The position numbers and the translations under genes were made by a program. A model generated the notes under the pieces. That model ran no database searches. It saw only the letters and a list, made by a program, of their open reading frames with translations, and was not told the DNA's origin. DNA of 64,000 nt, from positions 1 to 64,000 of the forward strand of contig NW_019775861.1 in the NCBI RefSeq assembly GCF_001039355.2. Reading direction: 5' to 3'. Shown in pieces: positions 33,101 through 43,209 of the stretch (positions are counted from its first letter, which is position 1; each line of letters starts with the position of its first letter). The DNA comes from Lingula anatina (Eukaryota > Brachiopoda > Lingulata > Lingulida > Lingulidae).

Positions 33101-35805
33101 GACAATACAAGGTATTATTACAAGTGATTTAATTTTTTTTAGAAATTGTCTATACATTTTTTCTATACATGCAATTAATACAAATTGTTGTTTTAGTCTA
33201 TACATGCAATTGATACATGTAATTCAACCCAAACATATAAGTCAACATCAGTACATTTCAAAGCAAACTTAAGGGCAGATGTTTAAAAAAATCCACCTTC
33301 TTTTGTCATAAATGATTGATAACAAATGGGCAAAATAATTAGATATTCTTTTAATTTGTTAATACAATTTTATTTTTAAATTTTGGCAAAGATATAAAGG
33401 TAAAGTTTGGTGCCAAGTGCATTTGTATACTGAATACTGTATACTGGCCTTACTCAGTTATTTCAAGAGGGGTATTTTTCTTCTGAAAAAAATTGGACCT
33501 TTTTGAGGCCTAAATTAACCCAACTTGAGAAAGAGCAAAGACCCTAGAACAAATTTTGATTCAGACATCTTTCCATCCAAAAAGATAGTTTAGTGAACAC
33601 CCCTTGATTATAGGTCTCTGGGATTCTAGGACAATTCCCCCCTGGACAATTCCCCCCCCGGACTATTCCCCCCCGGACAATTCCCCCCCGGACAATTCCC
33701 CCCGGACGATTCCCCCCAAGAAATATATATTTATATACAAATATAAAGTAGAAAGTTCAAAACGTTTCATCTATTTTATTAACATTTTTAGTGTGATAAT
33801 ATAACTTCACCATGAAACAAATTATTTTATAACAAATTCCCTTTTCATTGAGTACAAGTACAGGAAGATTTATTAAGTATCTAATGGAAGTATAACCACC
33901 TATCCTTCAGGTAAAAGTGGGGTAAACAGATGAACAGGTAAACAGATATTTTATAAATATTTTAGTGTGGTGGGTGTTGGGTGGTGGTCAAGCAATTAAA
34001 AGTGATAAATAGTCACAGGGATACCTGGATAAGCGAGAAAATCTGTTTACCCCACCTCTCCCTAGAGATGCACCTTGATTCAAGACTTACTGAATCAAGG
34101 GGGAGGGAGAAATAAAGCAATTAAAAGTAACAGTTAATTCATCAATGGGCTACCTGGATGAGTGAGATCATCTGTTTACCCCTCCTTTACCTGGAGATAT
34201 ATATTCTTTGATCAGATTTTTAATAAAATGTTCTGTACTTCTATCTCGAAAATTTCATGTACTTGAACTCCAAGAAAATAAACTGTTTAATAGAATTAAT
34301 ATTATCTATCCTTGATTTGCATCATCACACTAAGAAATATTCAAAAATGGATGAAAAGAACTTTGAACTTTGTATTCTTTACTTTATATTTGTATATAAA
34401 TATATATATTCTTCGGGGGGGAATCGTCCGGGGGGAATTGTCCTGGGGGGGAATAGTCCGGGGGGGAATTGTCCTGATACCGTCTCTGCATATGTAGAAT
34501 TTTAACATCTTAGAAGAATTATTTACTTACCTGGACAGATAGTCTTCCTCAGTAAAAATATTTGTGATATTCATACTTCAAATTGTGGGTTAAATATAAT
34601 GACTCAACAATAAAAGGAAAATATTTTCTAGAATAAAACCAGTTAATTTGGTATTCTTTCAAGGTATATGGCTGATGGCCATCCTTCTACCTACACTGAT
34701 TCTAAACAGCAAGACAGGGGACCAGCCCTTGACCATCAAAGAGTACACTGGCTGGTCACTTTGGGGCATTGGTTTCCTCTTAGAGGCTTTGGCTGACCAC
34801 CAAAAGACCAGATTCCATAACAACCCAGAAAATCAGGTACTACTGCTACAATTTCATGGTATGAGCATAGCAGATCTTATTATTATTTTATTGTTCAGTA
34901 GACATATAAGGTTGATTCTTTAAATTTTTTTTAGAAATGAAATCTAACACCATTTTAGTGACAAATTATAAAAAACGTAGGTAGATGATTATTCAAATGT
35001 TATGCAAATGTACCTAGTATTTTAATGAAGCTTCAGGAATAACAGCATAGTGCAAAGAATCATCCAGACTTAGGGACCATTCAGAATGAGAAGAGGTGAG
35101 TGCTAGTAAGGCCACGACCTGCAGAGGCCCAGTAATTAAATCTCAGCTCAATTCAACCAGTCGAGGAACAATGCTTGGAGAGGCGTGTGAGAGGCAGAGA
35201 GACCATAACAGAATTAGCGGTCTTCCTTTAATATAGGGCTGCCATAGTTAGGTTGCAGCCTTACTAGCACTCAGCTCTTCTTGATCTGAATGGTCCCTTA
35301 TATGCTCTGGCATCTGGCCCCGGTTTCACAAAAAAACGTAAGTCATGTTCCCTGGCTAAGAACTAAATTACCAAGATCACATGGACACATCTTACCCTAT
35401 CAGGAACAGTATAACAGCACTCTCATGGAAATCCTAGTCAACTAAGCCAGGTAACTTAAGATTTTTTATTTTGTTTGTTTGTTTGAAACTGGTTATGGGT
35501 ACCATTTAATCTTTTTTCTCTGTGCACAGGGCAAGTTTATCACCTCAGGGCTGTGGTCCATCGTCCGCCACCCCAACTACTTGGGTGAGATACTTCTGTG
35601 GTCAGGGCTATATGTGTCAGCATCAAGTTATCTCAGTGGCTGGGAACGGGCCAGTGTCATCTCTCCCGTGCTGACCGCTCTCCTACTGACCAAGGTCAGC
35701 GGGATTCCTCTGCTGGAAAAATCTGGTATGCGTCGTTGGGGAGAGGATCCGCAGTATCTTAAATACTTGAAGGAAACACCAAAATTAATTCCTTTTCTGT
35801 GGTAA
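30147..35805 (+). CDS. DUF1295 (steroid 5-alpha-reductase-like) membrane protein
   Basis: Five exons join in phase: 30147-30252, 31515-31620, 33005-33111, 34664-34836 and 35530-35805 (TAA), giving 255 residues, the usual length of the family. It contains several hydrophobic segments (for example GIWLMAILLPTLIL and TGWSLWGIGFLLEALA) and the diagnostic C-terminal core SGLWSIVRHPNYLGEILLW followed by GIPLLEKSGMRRWGED. DUF1295 proteins are multi-pass membrane proteins related to steroid 5-alpha reductases and isoprenylcysteine methyltransferases; the substrate here is unknown. The start at 30147 gives MGNTLGKSAAIDFGIQW. The tRNA-Trp lies about 320 bases upstream on the other strand. Introns hold several transposons (30655, 31225, 33628, 35073). 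A fragment of its last exon and 3' UTR recurs at about 40510, carried along in the fucosyltransferase duplication. Confidence 0.92.
30655..30905. mobile_element. MITE-like element in DUF1295 intron 1
   Basis: Inverted arms include 'cccattcccatacc' and 'attgacccatctccaa' on the left against 'ttggagatgggttgatccc' and 'gatctagggaacaggg' on the right. It resembles the element at 22420-22695 (AAGCGGCTTAGA word and a similar core). Confidence 0.65.
31225..31460. mobile_element. partial MITE of the GGGACCATTCAG family
   Basis: The left end (GGGGCCATTCAGATCGAGAA, then GTGCTAGTAAGG) matches the intact element at 35073-35297. The interior repeats 'cacacgcctccccacgtg' as an inverted pair with 'acgtgtgggaaggtgtgtg'. 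The canonical right end was not found. Confidence 0.6.
33628..34475. mobile_element. foldback-type element with iterated inverted ends, in DUF1295 intron 3
   Basis: The left end (33628-33717) has six tandem ~15-base units of the form GGACAATTCCCCCC. The right end (34416-34475) has four of the same units in inverted orientation. The sequence just inside (ATATATTTATATACAAATA, AAAGTA) is also inverted between the ends. The interior has an imperfect internal duplication (AAGCAATTAAAAGT word near 33990 and 34117) and no recognisable protein. Target-site duplications are unclear. The structure fits a foldback or MITE-like element. Confidence 0.8.
35070..35300. mobile_element. 225 bp MITE, TTA target duplication, in DUF1295 intron 4
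   Basis: The element runs 35073-35297. Left end GGGACCATTCAGAATGAGAA, then GTGCTAGTAAGG; the right end is its reverse complement (CCTTACTAGCAC...CTGAATGGTCCC) with few mismatches over about 50 bases. TTA flanks both ends. No coding capacity; PIF/Harbinger-like by target site. Confidence 0.8.
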
Positions 35806-36063
35806 TTAAAAGATTGCAGGGGCTACCTAAAATAATGCAAAACACTAAAAAAATGCCATGATTTATTCCTTGATTGGAGGCTGTGTTTGTCAAGGTTTAA
35901 GTAAAAATCGAAGTTGGCATCCAATGATTGAAGAGTTATCTATTCAACACATTTTCCCCACATTTTCTTTTTTCTAAATGAATAATGAAGAACTAAATGT
36001 ATGCTGGTTTTGTTTGATATACCTTGGTATGTATGATATTTGATTGTTGTTATATCTTTGCAA

Positions 36064-36069
36064 AATAAA
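36064..36069 (+). promoter_or_regulatory. probable polyadenylation signal of the DUF1295 gene
   Basis: AATAAA about 260 bases after the stop. The surrounding sequence (tatctttgcaaaataaatgaa) is duplicated at about 40406, 40780 and 45393. Confidence 0.5.
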
Positions 36070-36349
36070 TGAAGTATTGAAAAGTTGGTTGCTACATTTG
36101 AATATTTGATGCTGATTTAAATATCCGTAAACTTTCAACACGTAATAAGCCTGCATTTATATCTTGAGGACAGATTTCACATACATTGCTTAAGCAACAT
36201 ACATGTATCGTAGTTGCCATCATTTCATACTAACTGTTTTCAGTGCCTCTTAATGAAATAGTCTTTATTGATGATTAGGTTTCGGTAACTACTGAAATAT
36301 GTGTCTGTTGTTGTCACAACTTCAGTCCTTAATTTAGGTTCTGTTCAGA

Positions 36350-36580
36350 ATAGAATTAATTGCGCTAGCAGGATCGTTCTATCTCAGTGGGGGTTCAGCC
36401 TTTACGTACTTGGGTAAAGTCGGGGAAAACTCTGTGGTCCATGATGTTGTTCATGCTGCTTTGCGAGGGGGCATGCCAGGCAATTCAGCTGTTGACGTTG
36501 ACCTCGCCTTGGTGAGAATCCCCGCTTATATAGATCGATCCTGCCAGTGCAACAACTTCTATTCTGAGCACAGCCTCAAC
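36350..36580. mobile_element. MITE-like element with GATCGATC-type ends
   Basis: Left arm 'gctagcaggatcgttctatctcagtgggg' is a loose inverted match to right arm 'aatccccgcttatatagatcgatcctgcc', and the outer 'ggttctgttcagaatag' matches inverted 'ctattctgagcaca'. A truncated copy of its right half is at about 41120-41203, in the second fucosyltransferase repeat. Confidence 0.65.
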
Positions 36581-36640
36581 CAGTGAAAATGAATGTGAAC
36601 ATGTTTGTGATAATAAATATTTTCGATTACATGTACATGT

Positions 36641-36646
36641 TTTATT
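36641..36646 (-). promoter_or_regulatory. possible polyadenylation signal of fucosyltransferase gene 1
   Basis: TTTATT on the plus strand (AATAAA on the gene strand) about 510 bases after the stop; the homologous motif is at 41264-41269 downstream of gene 2. Confidence 0.35.
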
Positions 36647-36766
36647 GGTCCTTATAAAAATGTCCTGTCATAGTTCTGTTGAAACATGTGTCCAACAGAA
36701 AAAAAACAAAAAAGTGCAAGCACATGAGCTTTCTCATATATAGATTCTGTTGTGAAACGTTTTTCT

Positions 36767-36793
36767 TCATATAATAATAATAATAATAATAAT
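36767..36793. repeat. AAT microsatellite
   Basis: Run of ATA/AAT trinucleotides. Confidence 0.85.
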
Positions 36794-37154
36794 TTACTTT
36801 TTTAAAACGCGCAACACATACGTCTCAGTGCTGTTAACATATGACATCTACAGATAATTCATATTTTGCAAAAAAAAAAAGAAAATGAAACCGTTGTAGC
36901 TAATATATTATTTCTTTGATATTTCTGCAATCACCCCCACCCCCTTCGTCACCTAGGTTACTAGTACCTCATATCAAATCGTTGAGGAAAGTCCGCTGTA
37001 AACTATTTTCACACCCTAACTTAATTTCTGTTCTTTGTTGCAACAAACAAAATTCACAATTTCCACCTCCATTTCCTTAAAAGTAGAAACTTTCAAAATT
37101 AAAAAGGCAAACAAGTAGTGGAGACGTATATAGGGTATTGCCTTCTTAAGAATT

Positions 37155-38555
37155 CTAAATATCTTGAGGATATTTGCATTCAGAGAAACGCCCCAGAGTG
37201 GACTGTGTTCCCCAATACCATTTTACCAGTTCTTGAACTGTGTATGTTTTATTCCCAGTCAATGGGTTGTTTAGCATTTCACAAATCTTGCAGTAATCTA
37301 CCCTCGATGTTGGACGTTCAATCTCAAAATGCCTCTTCCATTGCAAGAACTTCATGTATATGTTAGCATGTTTATCCAGATAATAGAGATACTCAGCCAG
37401 GGCTTTAGGGGTGGGAAAGTCACCCGTATTGATATGCATTTCTGGTAAAATACCAAGCAAGGAGTAATTAGCTCCTCCCCTTGTTATAGGAACAATGTTC
37501 CAGTCCCGTAGAGTTCTAAAAAGTTTCTCTGTCACGTAGTCCCTGGAAATACTGTTTTCAAAGGCCAGATAGAATTTGTAGTTATCCCCAATATAACGAA
37601 AACAGTCTGATGGACAAGGGTCTCCGCATTCCCCGAATATGTCAACTGGAATGTGTTTGTTTAGTTCTTTTACATATTGGTCCCGCTTGCTGTTAGCTTT
37701 ACAATTACTGACCAGCCATGCAACCAGTTTGGTTTTCTTTTGCACTTCAGTTTGGACATTTCCAAGTGAAATTGGCAATGAACGTTTCACGACTTTTCCA
37801 TAAGGCGAAAACATATCGGAATCTAACCGGTAAGTCATGGTCCAATTAAACATACTAGCAAATTTTTTAGCGTCTCTGCTCTTAGGCGAGGCCGCAACGC
37901 ATGGCGATTCCCACGTAAAAAACAACCACCTCTGATTCAGAGTTCGTTGTCGAGTTGGAAGCACATCCCAAAAGGTTTTTGCGATGCCCGAGAACTGAAG
38001 CAGTTTAAAAAGTGGGGGTGCATTAAAAACGATGACGTCACTTACATTGGCAAGTCTCCAGTCCTTAGACAATATGCAGTTTTTAAAGCCACAATTTTTC
38101 ATATTCATAAGTTCACCACGAAGAAAACTGTCGCTTCTGTAGCGATGGTCAAACCATACAAGGATTATTTTTGTTTCATTTCTTGTCTTGAAATCTTCTC
38201 CAGGTAAAGTACTATTCTCGCGTTTCCATTTTAAGTATTCCAGTATTGATCTAACATTTTCAGAACGTATAACTAACACTGAAGGCATGGCGGCCTTGCC
38301 TGCGCTTTTGAGTTTGAGAATTTTTTTAACTTTCCTGGGTTTCACAGTGAGCACATCCGTTTGATTGTTGGTATTGTTCTTGACAGCAGTCCTTAATTTG
38401 ACGTCATAACGAATATGTATGTCGTCTTTTTGGCGCTGAAGCAGATTGAAGGCAAGTATAAATATCGTTAATGGAAGGCAAAAGAAGCCAATTGAACGTA
38501 CTCTTTGTTGCATTTTCCTTCTGCTGCACACAAGACGATTACAGTATATCTCCAT
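37155..38555 (-). CDS. alpha-1,3-fucosyltransferase (GT10), copy 1
   Basis: A single coding exon gives 466 residues. It is predicted to transfer fucose from GDP-fucose to glycan GlcNAc in the Golgi. It has type II architecture: a short basic cytosolic tail, a membrane anchor at about residues 21-39 (SIGFFCLPLTIFILAFNLL), a stem, then the catalytic domain. Family motifs: FTWESPCV (213-220), FNWTMTYRLDSDMFSPYG (236-253) and the donor-binding signature YKFYLAFENSISRDYVTEKL (326-345). Several N-glycosylation sequons are present. The start at 38555 is chosen because a splice acceptor (tttgtgcag) lies two bases upstream; the longer open frame reaching 38687 would be intron. The paralogue at 41730-43106 is nearly identical in the C-terminal half. 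Confidence 0.93.
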   Translation of the reverse strand: MEIYCNRLVCSRRKMQQRVRSIGFFCLPLTIFILAFNLLQRQKDDIHIRYDVKLRTAVKNNTNNQTDVLTVKPRKVKKILKLKSAGKAAMPSVLVIRSENVRSILEYLKWKRENSTLPGEDFKTRNETKIILVWFDHRYRSDSFLRGELMNMKNCGFKNCILSKDWRLANVSDVIVFNAPPLFKLLQFSGIAKTFWDVLPTRQRTLNQRWLFFTWESPCVAASPKSRDAKKFASMFNWTMTYRLDSDMFSPYGKVVKRSLPISLGNVQTEVQKKTKLVAWLVSNCKANSKRDQYVKELNKHIPVDIFGECGDPCPSDCFRYIGDNYKFYLAFENSISRDYVTEKLFRTLRDWNIVPITRGGANYSLLGILPEMHINTGDFPTPKALAEYLYYLDKHANIYMKFLQWKRHFEIERPTSRVDYCKICEMLNNPLTGNKTYTVQELVKWYWGTQSTLGRFSECKYPQDI

Positions 38556-38689
38556 ATCTGCACAAATATAGATGAATAATGCATTACGTAAACTAAGGCA
38601 TATAAACCACCAACATCCATTATTTAAACAAATTTGTCCTACAAGCATGGAATAGCAGTGTAGATAGAGATCTAAATACCAAAACACCG

Positions 38690-39185
38690 GCTTTTTATTT
38701 GATCAAGCAACAAACAAATATTAATGATTACACTGTTAGCAAAGTGGAGCATTTGTGTAGAATTTTTGAAAGAGGAAATGTAGCATTTTCGAAAAGGTAA
38801 ACCCTGAAGGAACAATTGTTCACATAATTGTACGATACGGGTTGTACCACCACACTCTGAATCATTGATAACTTTTAACTTTGAAATTCTTTCAATGTCT
38901 TAAACGGAACTGGACTTAAGACATTCAAACTGATCTCCGTCTCTATCAACTATTCGGAAATGGGGAGGCCAAGGAGGAAGGAAAAATACAAAATTGGTAG
39001 CTAAAGCATGGTTGTCTTGGGTACATTCAGATGTGTAAAGCGTGCAAACAAGTCTATTAACATAAAGGAGAAAAGTTTTTGCATTTCTCCAGATTTGTAT
39101 TTTGCTTGGAAATTACATAAAATAACACCTGCCATATGCCTAGATTCTCTTTTGTTTGTGTCATAAACACAGTGCTTAATTGCCA
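38690..39185. other. upstream region of fucosyltransferase gene 1
   Basis: No gene seen. Presumably contains the 5' non-coding exon and promoter, but none could be located with confidence. Confidence 0.3.
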
Positions 39186-40237
39186 TTGGCTGTGTCTCTT
39201 TCGCCACTTACTGAACTCCAGAGATGCGAGATTAACACGACCCATGTCGCGTTTGTCTCTCAAAAGACACTGTTATAAAACATGAAATAGGCATTACGTG
39301 TGATTTTCGCAGCTGAATAAGTAGACCCTTATAAACGAAGTTGACGTGACCATAGAGTCATGTCGCTTTCAACTTTTACAAACCTCCAACAAAATCTATC
39401 TCCACACAGACGCGCGCGACATGTACTATTGGACATGGGTCAGTTGAAAGCGACATTAAGCTAAATGGCTCATGTTACTTTCAGCCAATTAATTTGAAAC
39501 AGAAGGACNNNNNNNNNNNNNNNNNNNNNNNNNNNNNNNNNNNNNNNNNNNNNNNNNNNNNNNNNNNNNNNNNNNNNNNNNNNNNNNNNNNNNNNNNNNN
39601 NNNNNNNNNNNNNNNNNNNNNNNNNNNNNNNNNNNNNNNNNNNNNNNNNNNNNNNNNNNNNNNNNNNNNNNNNNNNNNNNNNNNNNNNNNNNNNNNNNNN
39701 NNNNNNNNNNNNNNNNNNNNNNNNNNNNNNNNNNNNNNNNNNNNNNNNNNNNNNNNNNNNNNNNNNNNNNNNNNNNNNNNNNNNNNNNNNNNNNNNNNNN
39801 NNNNNNNNNNNNNNNNNNNNNNNNNNNNNNNNNNNNNNNNNNNNNNNNNNNNNNNNNNNNNNNNNNNNNNNNNNNNNNNNNNNNNNNNNNNNNNNNNNNN
39901 NNNNNNNNNNNNNNNNNNNNNNNNNNNNNNNNNNNNNNNNNNNNNNNNNNNNNNNNNNNNNNNNNNNNNNNNNNNNNNNNNNNNNNNNNNNNNNNNNNNN
40001 NNNNNNNNNNNNNNNNNNNNNNNNNNNNNNNNNNNNNNNNNNNNNNNNNNNNNNNNNNNNNNNNNNNNNNNNNNNNNNNNNNNNNNNNNNNNNNNNGTCT
40101 ACTTATTCAGCTGCGAAAATCACACGTTATGCCTATTTCATGTTTTATAACAGTGTCATTTGAGAGACGAACGCGACATGGGTCGTGTCAATCTCGCATC
40201 TGTGGAGTTCAGTAAGTGGCGAAAGAGACACAGCCAT
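39186..40237. mobile_element. long inverted-repeat element interrupted by assembly gap
   Basis: About 140 bases at 39186-39326 (tgtgtctctttcgccactt ... gctgaataagtagac) recur in reverse complement at 40097-40237 with few mismatches, on either side of a gap. The internal sequence 39327-39508 is retained on the left; the right inner part is missing. The structure suggests a MITE or larger transposon whose hairpin or repetitiveness stopped the assembly. Confidence 0.65.
39509..40096. other. assembly gap (588 N)
   Basis: A run of N lying inside a long inverted repeat. Any frame reported across it is meaningless. Confidence 1.
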
Positions 40238-40387
40238 GCCATTTTCGGCTCTCAAAGCTCTGTAGTAAAAGACGAACTCGGCATAGGCCTTGTCGTTTTC
40301 GCATGTAAAGGGGCGTCTAAAAGACGCACGCGTAGGCTCCTATGGGCCATGGTACAAAGAAATCCCCGGTTTCCACCGGCAAGATCT

Positions 40388-41210
40388 ATGTATTTGGCAG
40401 TTATTACTATATCTTTACAAAATAAATGAAGAGGCCCAACGTTACGTCACTGGCGTGGTGATATCTGGCGTAGTTTATTACGCACATTTTCATTTACCAG
40501 TTCTGTAGACTGAAGGAAACGCCAAGATTAATTCCTTTTCTATGGTAAGTAAAATATTACTGGCTTATTGAAATAGCTCAAAAATGCCATAATATATTCC
40601 TTAATATGGGGGCTGTGTTTGTCAAGGTTTAGCTAAAAATCGGAGTTGGCATCCAAAACTTGAAACAGTTATCTATTCAACAGCCTCCGCAAAATGAATA
40701 ATAAAGTACTGAATACATGCTGGCTACGTTTGATAAGCCATTTGTATGTATGATATTTGACAGTTATTATTATATCTTTATAAAATAAATGAAGAGGTGT
40801 CGAATAGTTGGTTGCTTCCTGATACTGATATAAATATCTGCAAACTTTCAACATGTGGAATAAGACTGCATTGATGTCTTGAAAACAACTTTCACTCACA
40901 CTTTTTGAGCAAGATACGTTTACATGTACCACATACATGCCATCCATTCACTTTAAATGTTTTCAGCGCCTGTAAATGAAATGGTGTTAAGTGATTATTT
41001 ACTGTTAGTAAATACTATAATATTTTTCTGTTGTTGACACAACTTAATTCTACAATACAACCCAGTAAAAAAGTTGGAACATGTTTGTGATAATAATACC
41101 ATACAATTAAGTTGATTACATTGACTTCGCCTTAGTGAGAATCACTGTTGAGATAGATCGATCTTGGTAAGTACGATAACTTCTATTCTGAACACAGCCT
41201 AACCCATTAA
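40388..41210. repeat. duplicated DUF1295 3' end and flank
   Basis: 40510-40680 carries the last codons of the DUF1295 gene (CTGAAGGAAACGCCAAGATTA ... CTATGG) and its 3' flank ('ggctgtgtttgtcaaggttta', 'gttggcatcca', 'gttatctattcaaca'), matching 35765-35955. Homology continues through 41210 (counterpart of 36000-36600). A further short copy of the polyadenylation-signal region is at 40390-40432. This is the 5' border of the second fucosyltransferase repeat unit. Confidence 0.8.
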
Positions 41211-41263
41211 ACTGAATGTGAACATGTTTGCGATAATATATATTTTCGATTGCATGTACAGAT

Positions 41264-41269
41264 TTTATT
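41264..41269 (-). promoter_or_regulatory. possible polyadenylation signal of fucosyltransferase gene 2
   Basis: AATAAA on the gene strand, in the same sequence context as the one at 36641 downstream of gene 1. Confidence 0.35.
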
Positions 41270-41729
41270 CGACCTTACAGAATTTTCCTGTAGGAGTCCT
41301 ATTTATGACATATGTCCAAAAGGACCCTGTAGGATTTTTGGTCACTTTCCTTTAGAAATCAATGCAAGCACGCAAACTTTAATAATAATATTTATTTATT
41401 TAAATAACGCGCTACACATCCGACTCAGTGCCGTTCTATAGAAAATTTATATCTTGTTGAAAAAATGCGATCGCCGTTATATCTACTGTATATAATGCTT
41501 ATACACGTGTATTATTTCTTTTATGTTTCTGCAATTTTCCCCTCATCACCAAGGTAATACACTAGTACCTTATATAAAACCGTTGAAAATTACGATGTAG
41601 TCCAATTATACAAGCTAAAGATTTCTTTTCTACGCAGCCATAAGCAAAATTCAATAGTTCTACTTCCATTGGCATATAATAAGAAGCAAGTAGCGGAAAC
41701 ATATATAGGATATTGCCTTTTAAAGAATT

Positions 41730-43106
41730 CTAGATATCTTGAGGATATTTACATTCAGAGAAACGCCCCAGAGTGGACTGTGTTCCCCAATACCATTTTA
41801 CCAGTTCTTGGGCTGTGTACGTTTTATTCCCAATCGATGGATTGTTTAGCATTTCACAAATCTTGCAGTAATCTACCCTCGACTTTGACCGTACAATCTC
41901 AAAGTGTCTCTTCCATTGCAAGAACTTCATGTAAATGTTAGGATGTTTATCGAGATAATAGAGATACTCAGCCAAGGCTTTAGGGGTGGGAAAGTCACCC
42001 GTATTGATATGCATTTCTGGTAAAATACCGAGCAAGGAGTAATTAGCTCCTCCCCTTGTTATAGGAACAATGTTCCAGTCCCGTAGAGTTCTAAAAAGTT
42101 TCTCTGTCACGTAGTCCCTGGAAATACTGTTTTCAAAGGCCAGATAGAATTTGTAGTTATCCCCAATATAACGAAAACAGTCTGATGGACAAGGGTCTCC
42201 GCATTCCCCGAATATATCAACTGGAATATGTTTGTTAAGTTCTTTTACATATTGGGCCCGCTTGCTGTTAGCGTTACAATTACTGACCAGCCATGCAACC
42301 AGTTTGGTTTTCTTTTGGACTTCAATTTGGACATTTCCAAGTGAAATTGGCAATGATCGTTTCACCACTTTGCCGTAAGGTGAAAATATATCGGAATCTA
42401 ACCGAAAATTCATGGTCCAATTGAACATACTAGCAAATTTTTGAGCGTCTCTGCTTTTAGGTGAAGGTGCAACGCACGGCGATTCCCACGTAAAAAACAC
42501 CCACCTCTGATTCAGAGTTCGTTGTCGAGTTGGAAGGACATCCCAAAAGGTTTTTGCCGCGTCCGAGGACTGAAGCAGTTTAAATAGTGGGGGTGCATTA
42601 AAAACGATGACGTCACTTACATTGGCAAGTCTCCAGTCCAAAGACAATATGCAGTTTTTAAAACTACAATTTTTCATATTTATAAGTTCACCACGACGAG
42701 GCATGTCAGCATTGTGGCGATGATTGTACCATGCAAGAATCATTTTTGTTCCATTTGTTGGCTTAAAATCCACTCCAGTTAAATTCCATTTATTCTTTCC
42801 TTTCCATTTCAAGGTGTCCAGAATTAATTTCATTTTTCCAGAACGAGGAACTAGCACTAAAGGCATGGTTTCCTTGCCTGCGTTTCTGGGTTTGAGAGTT
42901 TTTCCGAATTTTCTGGGGTTCACAGTGATCAGATCCGTTCTATTGGTGATCTCGTTCTTGCCAGCAGCCCATAATTTCGCAACGCGATACATAAGTTTGT
43001 CGGCTTTTTGGCGCTGAAGTCGGTTGTAGGCAATTAAGAATATCGTTAATAGAAGACAGAAGGCAATCAAATGCTTTCTGCGGCGTACGTTCATTCTGCA
43101 GCTCAT
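41730..43106 (-). CDS. alpha-1,3-fucosyltransferase (GT10), copy 2
   Basis: A single coding exon; from the ATG at 43106 it gives 458 residues. Same Golgi type II layout as copy 1: a basic N-terminus (MNVRRRKH), a membrane anchor (LIAFCLLLTIFLIAY), a stem, and a catalytic domain with FNWTMNFRLDSDIFSPYG and YKFYLAFENSISRDYVTEKL. The stem and first third differ strongly from copy 1, while the last 200 or so residues are nearly identical in DNA as well as protein. The start is uncertain: the splice acceptor used by copy 1 just before its ATG is changed here (CAG to CAT), so the frame stays open upstream to 43193, and another ATG exists at 43094. No disabling mutation is seen. Confidence 0.9.
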   Translation of the reverse strand: MSCRMNVRRRKHLIAFCLLLTIFLIAYNRLQRQKADKLMYRVAKLWAAGKNEITNRTDLITVNPRKFGKTLKPRNAGKETMPLVLVPRSGKMKLILDTLKWKGKNKWNLTGVDFKPTNGTKMILAWYNHRHNADMPRRGELINMKNCSFKNCILSLDWRLANVSDVIVFNAPPLFKLLQSSDAAKTFWDVLPTRQRTLNQRWVFFTWESPCVAPSPKSRDAQKFASMFNWTMNFRLDSDIFSPYGKVVKRSLPISLGNVQIEVQKKTKLVAWLVSNCNANSKRAQYVKELNKHIPVDIFGECGDPCPSDCFRYIGDNYKFYLAFENSISRDYVTEKLFRTLRDWNIVPITRGGANYSLLGILPEMHINTGDFPTPKALAEYLYYLDKHPNIYMKFLQWKRHFEIVRSKSRVDYCKICEMLNNPSIGNKTYTAQELVKWYWGTQSTLGRFSECKYPQDI

Positions 43107-43209
43107 GGGGCCGATATAGCACCTCTCCGTCAGATGTATGCATAAATCTAGATGAGTAATGTCTTGCGTAGAACATAATATCACGTAGACCAACAGCTAA
43201 CATCTATTA

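Noticed and set aside
38556-38687. Extended N-terminus of fucosyltransferase 1
   Set aside because: It crosses a splice acceptor just before a suitable ATG; the protein from that ATG already has normal type II topology.
39494-40150. 218-codon frame across the gap
   Set aside because: It consists mainly of unknown bases.
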